Part shown: piece after piece, positions 57,315 through 64,000 of the stretch
Position numbering within the stretch: the stretch's first letter is position 1
Layout of the letters: every line of letters begins with the position of its first letter
NCBI GenBank assembly: GCA_020747065.1
Contig: JAGMVK010000025.1
Location: forward strand, 1-64,000
Direction of reading: 5' to 3'
Origin: Cadophora sp. MPI-SDFR-AT-0126
Lineage: Eukaryota; Ascomycota; Leotiomycetes; Helotiales; Ploettnerulaceae
DNA: 64,000 nt
Translations under genes and position numbers: made by a program
Notes under the pieces: generated by a model
The model's database searches: none
Seen by the model: only the letters and a program-made list of their open reading frames with translations
Told to the model about the DNA's origin: nothing

Positions 57315-59057
57315 ATGGCTATTTTGAAGGATGGCGATGATACGTATGAAGTCCGTATCAAGAGATACCCGGATGGCACGTACTTCGACGAGCATATCAA
57401 AGTCGAAGAGCGCGAGAAGCCAGGTGCTGAAGAATGTACCCGTTACATTGTTGGTGAGGCTGGCATGAGATATACCATTGAAGTCACGCTGCGAAAAGGC
57501 TTCGACTTTGGCAAGGACGACCGTGTCCAGGCGCAGCTTTTTTTCCCAGGCATAAAGAGCTCCATCTGTTACTTGGACGTCTTCAAGCCTCTGGGTCTCG
57601 CGGGTCTGACCACTGAAGATATCACGAAACGTCTTGAATTTGCAGATGTTACTATTGGTGGACGAAAAATGTTGGGGACGAGATTAGCATTCCGGAGCCT
57701 TGCTGCCGGTGAGTCTTGAGCTCACAGGAAATCATTGTGGGGAAGTGCTGATTCGTAACAGATGAAAATCTCAAGAAATCAACGGATGTTGTGGGCATTG
57801 ACCCGGAGAGTCTGGGTTACTTCAATGTCTCGCTCTTCAAACTAAGATGGGAATCCAAAATTTTGTCTGCTTCAGAGCATGTTGAGAAGGTTGCCGAAGC
57901 AAAACGGGCGCATTCACAAGCCTGCCTAGTTGCTGCATCAGCTACACTGAATGACACGAAAATGCTCTGGGACACTGAGAAGGTAGATGAGGATAGCTTC
58001 TTCAAAGATGGAATAACGTGTGCTGTGGGGTATGTTGCCTCATCACTTTACACGTTTCTTGCTGACAACATAGTTTCGTGGGTGGCAAACCAGAGCAAAG
58101 CCAAAGTCGCTGGGGCCACGGAAGACTTTCCCGGTCACCAAGCTCAGTTGCCGAAGATGTACCTCTAACCCAGAAGGTCGCTTATCAAGGCACACGTATG
58201 AAGTTCTACTTTCGTTATCGAAGTGCAGGTAAGAGTTGTAGGCTACCTGTGAGAGAGCAAGCTTTCTGATCCTCTACAAAGACTTCGTTGAGCGAACAGG
58301 CATCGTTCCATATCCTCCACCACTCTATCTCTATGCCTGGAAGGACTTGACGGAGGCTGAGCGTAAGAATGCTCTGAAAGAACTTCAAACAATCAACAAA
58401 GACCATGTTCACCAAGCTCTGGAAGCCAAGAGTGGAGGAATTGTCGCAAAATATGGCAAGGGTCGGAAGATCGATGAGCCTAAGGAGTGGCGTGCATGGT
58501 CCATGATGTACGCATGGGAGAGAGAATTGACATTCAACACACTGAAGGTAAGTTCTCAAGACATTTTGACACATTTAATCTAATCAGATATCCAGAAAAC
58601 CAAGAGAGGATATGAGAGAGGAGAGGTCCAACGCCAGTTCGAGAATAATCGAGGAGAGATCATCTCACTCATCGATGACGAGCCCAAGAATGACGCCCAG
58701 TCCAAGTCCAAGAAGCATGCGTTAACCATTGTCGAAGAGGATGATTCTGGTGATGAGTTGTCAAAGCCAACGCCAAAGCTTAAGTCAAAAGTCAACAAAG
58801 TAGCCACTGGTGGACCGAATGTAAAGAATGAACCAATCGACATTGACGCTCCACATGCCAAGAAAATCAAGGTCGAGGAAAATCTTGAGCCAGCTGACGT
58901 TGGCTCCGATGACGAACTAAAAAGGAACGAGGAACTGGAGAGACAGTTGGCTGAGGAGATCGAAGTAGTGGAGCGCCTGGTAAAGATGAAGCGCGAACGA
59001 CGAGCTCTGGCCGAGAAGATCGAGGCTGCTAAGAAGAAGAAAGGCAACAAGAACTAG
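57315..59057 (+). CDS. DUF7918-like fungal protein with acidic/basic coiled-coil tail
   Basis: Five exons: 57315-57708, 57762-58029, 58074-58228, 58282-58547 and 58596-59057 (1,545 nt, 514 aa); introns 44-53 nt. The last acceptor is at TATCCAG because only that choice keeps the frame open to 59057. The N-terminal 180 residues (from MAILKDGDDTYEV, with RYIVGEAGMRYTIEVTLR and LGYFNVSLFKL) resemble the fungal domain DUF7918, a beta-rich domain of unknown function. The C-terminal part is charged, with a coiled coil (ELERQLAEEIEVVERLVKM) ending in Lys-rich KKKKGNKN, which suggests nuclear localisation. VKNE and IKVE fit the SUMO consensus psi-K-x-E. Function unknown; the domain name is from memory. 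Confidence 0.7.
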
Positions 59058-60030
59058 AAGAGAGCAATGTACAGATCACCTGGAGGAGTCGCTGCTTGAT
59101 TTATGGTGGCTACAGGCTTCAGAAGTTTGATTCAATGGGAGTGCGGCTGGGCTGATATTGCCTTCATTATCGTCGATATGTGGACCGAACGGGAGTGGAC
59201 TTAAGATGCTTTCTCTCTCTATTACGAGCCTGAGAAAGCATTCAATATGACTTCGCACAATTAAATTGTCTGTCACCACTTCATGAAACCACAAATCAAA
59301 CAGAACAGAAGAATACAAGACTTGAAGAAGCACAAGTATCCTCGCCACGTGATGTTTTTCACCTGTATTGATCATCGCTTCCATTTGTGAGCATGTTTTG
59401 ATATTATAGAATGAAAGTAGTCAGCGGGATAGGGACTCCCGAAGTCTTCTCGAGAATATTCGAGCAGCAAGTGAAGCCCAGCAAAGTTTCAAGAACCAGG
59501 TAATCATGTAAGGGAACGGGTGGTCGTGTGCGTGGCGTTTCTGGGCTTTCCACTTTGGCTCTTTGAACATGAAGAATTAGATCTATGACTTTCGAAGTCA
59601 GGCCTGAGTTGTACCGATTACACGACAAATGGGCGATGAGCCCAAGAAATAAATGTAGAAATATAATCACATGTTTCCCCCAATCACACGCTGTGAATTT
59701 CCTCGCCAAATCAGCAAGAAAGAAGGTAAGAAGGTGCGAATCTATCAAGCCCGCATTTAGCCGCCATCCATCGCTCCGGCACTTTCTCCCCATTGATCCC
59801 CGCCATCAACCTAACCAAACAATGGACGGCATGGCGACTCGGCGGACAATGGTGAGCCGTGGCATACATGCGCAGTGGGCCCACTCTTGGTTTATGTTCG
59901 TATATATCCAGAACCCGGGGGTATTGTAATTGTCCGCAACGTTCTCAAACAGGCAACATTCAGAACCTCTTTCATATTTCGTTTCCATCACATCTTCCTC
60001 CTTTCTTCACAATTAATCCGGAATTCCAAA
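59058..60030. other. Intergenic, nothing recognised
   Basis: Between two plus-strand genes. No supported ORF; the last 100 bases look like the leader of the next gene. Confidence 0.5.
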
Positions 60031-62217
60031 ATGGCTCAGTCCAAACAATTGGTCTTGGGATACGACGGTGTTCATCCATTCTCAGAAGTTAAGATTAGTG
60101 ACCGAGAGTCTGTCCAGGAATTATTGAAGACATTGCTTGATCCCTTGAAGACGCATTTCTCGCCTCTCAAAGCGAGGATCAGAGTCCCGGGTGGTACGGC
60201 TGTGAGATTCGACCAGACTGCTGCAGAAGTTGAGGGGATTTGGAGACCAGCATGGGGATTGGCTGCGTTGCTCGCTGGAGGTGGGACATACGATGGCACG
60301 GAATTGTGGATTGAAGCTGTGAAGCAGGGTGAGTTTCTTGTCAATCTTTAAAAAAGTATGGAGTTGGAGGCTGAAGTTGATGCGATGAACAGGAACAAAT
60401 CCTGAAAGTCCCGAGTATTGGGGTGACCCAAGGGACAATGATCAGAGAATGGTAGAGATGTGTCCTATGGGATTTACGCTAGCGGTTGCCCCCGTATTCT
60501 GGAAATCTTTGAGTGAGAAGGAGAGGAGCAATGTGGAAAGGTGGCTAGGGAACAGTATCAATGAGAAGAAGTGAGTTCTGTCTTCTGCGTTAGGGTCGCA
60601 GGATGAAGCTAACAAGGAGTAGCATGCCGAATACCAATTGTTCGTAATTTCAATTATCTGAGAATATTTGAGGGATTGTTTTCCGGTGAAAAGATAATTC
60701 GACTGACCATGTGTTTAGGGCTGTGGTTCCGAGTCTTTGCAAACCTTGGACTGAAGAAGAACGGCGGCAAGTATTCACAGGAGAAGATCGAGCAAGACAT
60801 CATCCACCTGAATTCATTCTTCAGAGGTGAGGGCTGGTCCAATGATGGTCCAGTTGGTGTCTGGCAGCAGGACTATTACAGTGGTAGTTTCGCCATTCAG
60901 TTTTTGCAACTGCTTTATGCAAAACTCGCTGGTGAGGATGACCCAGCAAAGGCTGCCGAGTTCAGAAAGAGAGCCCAGGATTACGCTCTGGACTTCGTCC
61001 ACTATTTTGATGAAGAGGGCAGAGCAACACCATTCGGTCGTAGTGTTGGATATCGGTTTGCCATGGCTTCGTTCTGGGGAGCATGTGCATACGCCGATAT
61101 TGAGCTTCCTGCTCCCCTGACATGGGGGATTGTGAAGGGTCTCCTGCTGAGAAACCTGCGCTGGTGGCAAACACAGCCGGACATTTGGAGTCCGACAGGA
61201 ACTCTGACTGTTGGATACTGTTTCCCCAACATGTACATGGCGGAGAATTACAACTCTCCACAGAGTCCTATGTGGGCTTGTCTCGCTTTTATATGCTTGG
61301 CCGTTCCTCAGGACCATCCGTTTTGGACATCGGAGGAAGCGCCATATCCAAGTAATCTGATACCGCAAGTAAAGTCGCTGAAGCACCCTGGCCACATCAC
61401 CAGTTATCTAGGTGGCCATCGGATGATTCTCTCATCTGGCCAAGCTTGTAGCTACCCGATGAAGGGTACTCATGCAAAGTACGGAGCTTTCGCTTACAGC
61501 AGCGCGTATGGTTACTCGGTGCCTACTGGATGTTACACCCTTGAGCAATTCGCACTTGCTTCTCAGCTCGGATTGTCCGATGATGGCGGTGACATCTGGA
61601 AAACGCGCCGCATCTGTAACGAGGCCGTGATCGAGACCCATGAGGATCAACCAGTCTTGAAGTCTATCTGGAAGCCATTTATAGACGTCAAGATCAAGAC
61701 ATACCTCCTTCCACCTGTCGAGGCAACTCCAAACTGGCATCTTCGAGTTCACAAGATCGAAGCTGGCCGTGAAGTCATGACTGCGGATGGTGCGTTTGCC
61801 ATCTACAACGAGACGAAGCCGAATGGTCGATATCTCGATCTCTACAACTCCAAGACCTTCGAGGGAACTCTACCGAAGATCATTGGAAATTACGATCTCA
61901 ACACCCCAGAAGGAAGCTCACCAGGAGCAGTTGGTGCCTTTGCTGTATCCAAAGGAGCTGTTGGCATTGTTGCACTTGAAGCCGATACGCAAAGAATTGC
62001 CATGCATGTTAATGCTGATCCGAACTCGAATATTGTCGAGAGCAGGACTATCATCCCAACTCTTCAGCATACGATTAAGAAGGGCGAGACTGTTTGGTAT
62101 GTGACAGCAATATACGCGAAGCCGTCAGGAGCAAATGTGCAGCCCTCAACATATCTTGATGGCTGGGACAGCAAGCCTGATGTTCCAAAATGGCTTGCAG
62201 CGGAGATTTCAGGATAG
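60031..62217 (+). CDS. DUF2264-family protein (six-hairpin glycosidase-like)
   Basis: Four exons: 60031-60328, 60393-60570, 60623-60639 and 60719-62217 (1,992 nt, 663 aa). Exon 3 is a 17-nt microexon; it and the GTTCGT...TTTAG intron are required to give [13 protein letters not shown] in frame. Family blocks: [77 protein letters not shown]. These identify the DUF2264 family, shared by bacteria and fungi, with an alpha/alpha-barrel N-terminal part like unsaturated-uronate or other glycoside hydrolases and a beta-rich C-terminal part. No signal peptide, so intracellular. The substrate is not known; a role in sugar metabolism is inferred, and the transporter gene that follows fits it loosely. 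Confidence 0.85.
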
Positions 62218-63322
62218 ATTCAGCCATGGTAATGAAAGCATAGGCACTGGGCTTTATATGACATATGTCTCTGCTTTTGAAGTCACTTTCATCAGAAGTT
62301 AGGCACATCTTTTGACCATCTACGCCAAGCTACTAAGGATTTGCCCAGACTCAATCGACGACTGTTACTCGATCGAGCATCAGCCGCAAGTTGATATCTC
62401 CGACAACAGTTCAAGCCAAAGTAGAACGACGGACATGTCATGCTAGTGGCATTGCATCTATTTAACCGTATGCTCGATCCTAGTAAGATTGTGCTCGACC
62501 AAAGTTTGTGTTTCTGTTACCATGCCGTCCACATTAAGTATCGTCACGAGTACGCTCTCTGTGCCGCTTCCGAAATTCCCTCGCCGTGGTTCGTTGATCT
62601 CCAGTTGGATACTCATTTTGGAGTCTGTGTGAGCTGATGTCCCCACGTTGCATTGAAGCATGTGATTACAGTTGTCCTGGCACCGTGGGCTCGTTGGTTC
62701 GTGGGTCAATTGCAAGTATCCAATTCAGCATCCGAACTTCCAGCAATGGGTACCCAACCTCTCAGTCAGTGTGCAATCGTTTCCATCCCCCTCATATCCT
62801 TATCGTCCATGTCGTATCGCGGCTTGCAGTTTGCTCGATTGAGAACCAGCTCTGAGCTGGGTAATTCGAGATTGACGACCCGCGCGCGGGGCCCCAGTCC
62901 CCTCGTACTATCCAGGATGAGATCTGCTAGGAGATAGCCCAGTGGCTGGCAGGCTGGATGTTCTCTCGGTTACCGGTTACCAAACGTTATGATCCAACTT
63001 ATCCAATCGACCATTGGGCGGGTAATAGCTTGATTGTCGAACTTTACCCTTCTTCGCCGAAATAGGGTTACACTGGGGGGGATAATGTGCATGCTGGGTA
63101 CGTGATGCCCACGCTATTCGCACCTCCTCTCCTTTGGTCCAGGAAGTCGAAACTATATGAACAATTGATTTTCGCCTTATTGCAAGGCTTCTGTTCTCGA
63201 ATTCTTGATTTCCCTGTCTGTCTGGATTTTCTTTGCCAGAAGTCGCTCAACAGAGAAGTTGCTTCACATCTTCTGATCAACTCCAAGTCACATACTGAGG
63301 TTGGGACTACGAAATCGCAAGA
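62218..63322. other. Intergenic, nothing recognised
   Basis: Between the DUF2264 gene and the sugar transporter gene, both on the plus strand. No supported ORF. Confidence 0.5.
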
Positions 63323-64000
63323 ATGGGATTGTTACAAAGAGTCGTTAAGAATGAGGCAATGAGGACGTAAGTGCATATGAAAGACATCGAGCCGTGTCAG
63401 TACTGACTTATCTGTCAGAGATCCTCCTGAGATCTATGGATGGCGTATCTTCGTCTTGGGTATGTATTTTGTTCTTTCTCCTTATCTCGCATTGACTATT
63501 AAGCTGCTTTCAAGCCCCAGCTCCCCAGTTCTTGGAACAATCATAGCTGACTTTTCATAGCATGCTCAGGTAAGAACGAAACAGCCCGGCAGTTGTACAC
63601 AAGCTTAACGGCCCCACCACGATCGAAGCGGGGCCACGTCCGCGAGAATGGGGGATATGTTGACCCGGCTGATAATTGATAGCTTGCTTCGGTGGTATGT
63701 TGTTTGGGTGGGATATTGGATCCATTGGTGGTATTATTGTCATGGAGGCATTCAAGAAGTATGCGTGTTGGGAAATATGCACTATTACACCAATTTACGT
63801 ATTCCAGGGAGTACAAAATCACCCCAAAGGTTGCCGCTACATTGAACAGCAACAGTAAGTCATTGACCTCTAGTATCTCGGAAGGCAACTAATATCCTTG
63901 CAGTCGTCAGCACTCTTCAAGGGGGATGTTTCTTCGGATCCTTAATCGCCTACTACATTGCAGATAGATGGGGCCGAAGGCCATCTCTACTTCTTGCAGC
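63323..64000 (+). CDS. MFS sugar transporter, 5' part, runs off window
   Basis: Exons 63323-63366, 63419-63459, 63561-63569 (9-nt microexon), 63683-63758, 63808-63854 and 63904 to beyond 64000. Five introns lie within 540 bases, all GT/AG. The joined frame gives [13 protein letters not shown], then [30 protein letters not shown] (first helix with the sugar-porter G-x-D motif), and [24 protein letters not shown], which holds the D-R-x-G-R-R signature between helices 2 and 3. This is the sugar porter branch of the major facilitator superfamily (hexose, quinate or similar); substrate cannot be told from this part. Cut by the window end, not by damage. Confidence 0.85.

Overview
This window reads as nuclear DNA of a filamentous ascomycete. 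Supporting signs are many short introns (about 44-107 nt) with GT...AG ends and CTAAC/CTGAC-like branch sites, a SepA/Bni1-type formin, a WSC-domain secreted protein, a GH78-like glycosidase and a sugar-transporter family typical of these fungi. The left fifth is A+T-rich repeat DNA that looks mutated by repeat-induced point mutation (RIP). A leotiomycete-like fungus is a guess; order and species cannot be fixed from sequence reading alone.

Layout. (1) 1-12,575: dead retroelements. A 7,609-bp Ty1/copia element (1178-8786) with two 215-bp LTRs and a 5-bp target duplication sits inside the protease-RT linker of a Ty3/gypsy element lying on the minus strand (1-1177 and 8787-about 10,950). The copia carries an extra 1.4-kb block between RNase H and the 3' LTR that reads as an intron-containing gene on the opposite strand. 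(2) 12,583-14,680: an intact three-exon GH78-like secreted glycosidase. (3) 15.3-27.5 kb: accessory DNA in decay. It holds a truncated SDR, a broken FAD monooxygenase fused to a membrane domain (5' truncation, two Trp-to-stop changes, a 789-bp TA-flanked inverted-repeat element), a small membrane protein, a WSC protein, an intact SAM methyltransferase and a frameshifted glycosyltransferase-like gene. SDR, monooxygenase, membrane protein and methyltransferase together suggest the remains of a secondary-metabolite cluster; this is inference. (4) 27.9-31.1 kb: a small secreted Cys-rich protein and a carboxylesterase with an internal deletion. (5) 32.5-64 kb: ordinary gene space with a PH-like cytoskeletal or signalling protein, an SDR, a HAD phosphatase, a fungal transcription-factor-like protein, a RING protein, a small membrane protein, the formin, a DUF7918-like protein, a DUF2264 protein and the 5' part of an MFS sugar transporter running off the right edge.

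Gene structures were worked out by hand from splice sites, frame continuity and family resemblance. Each multi-exon model reported as intact sums to a whole number of codons. No database search was possible.
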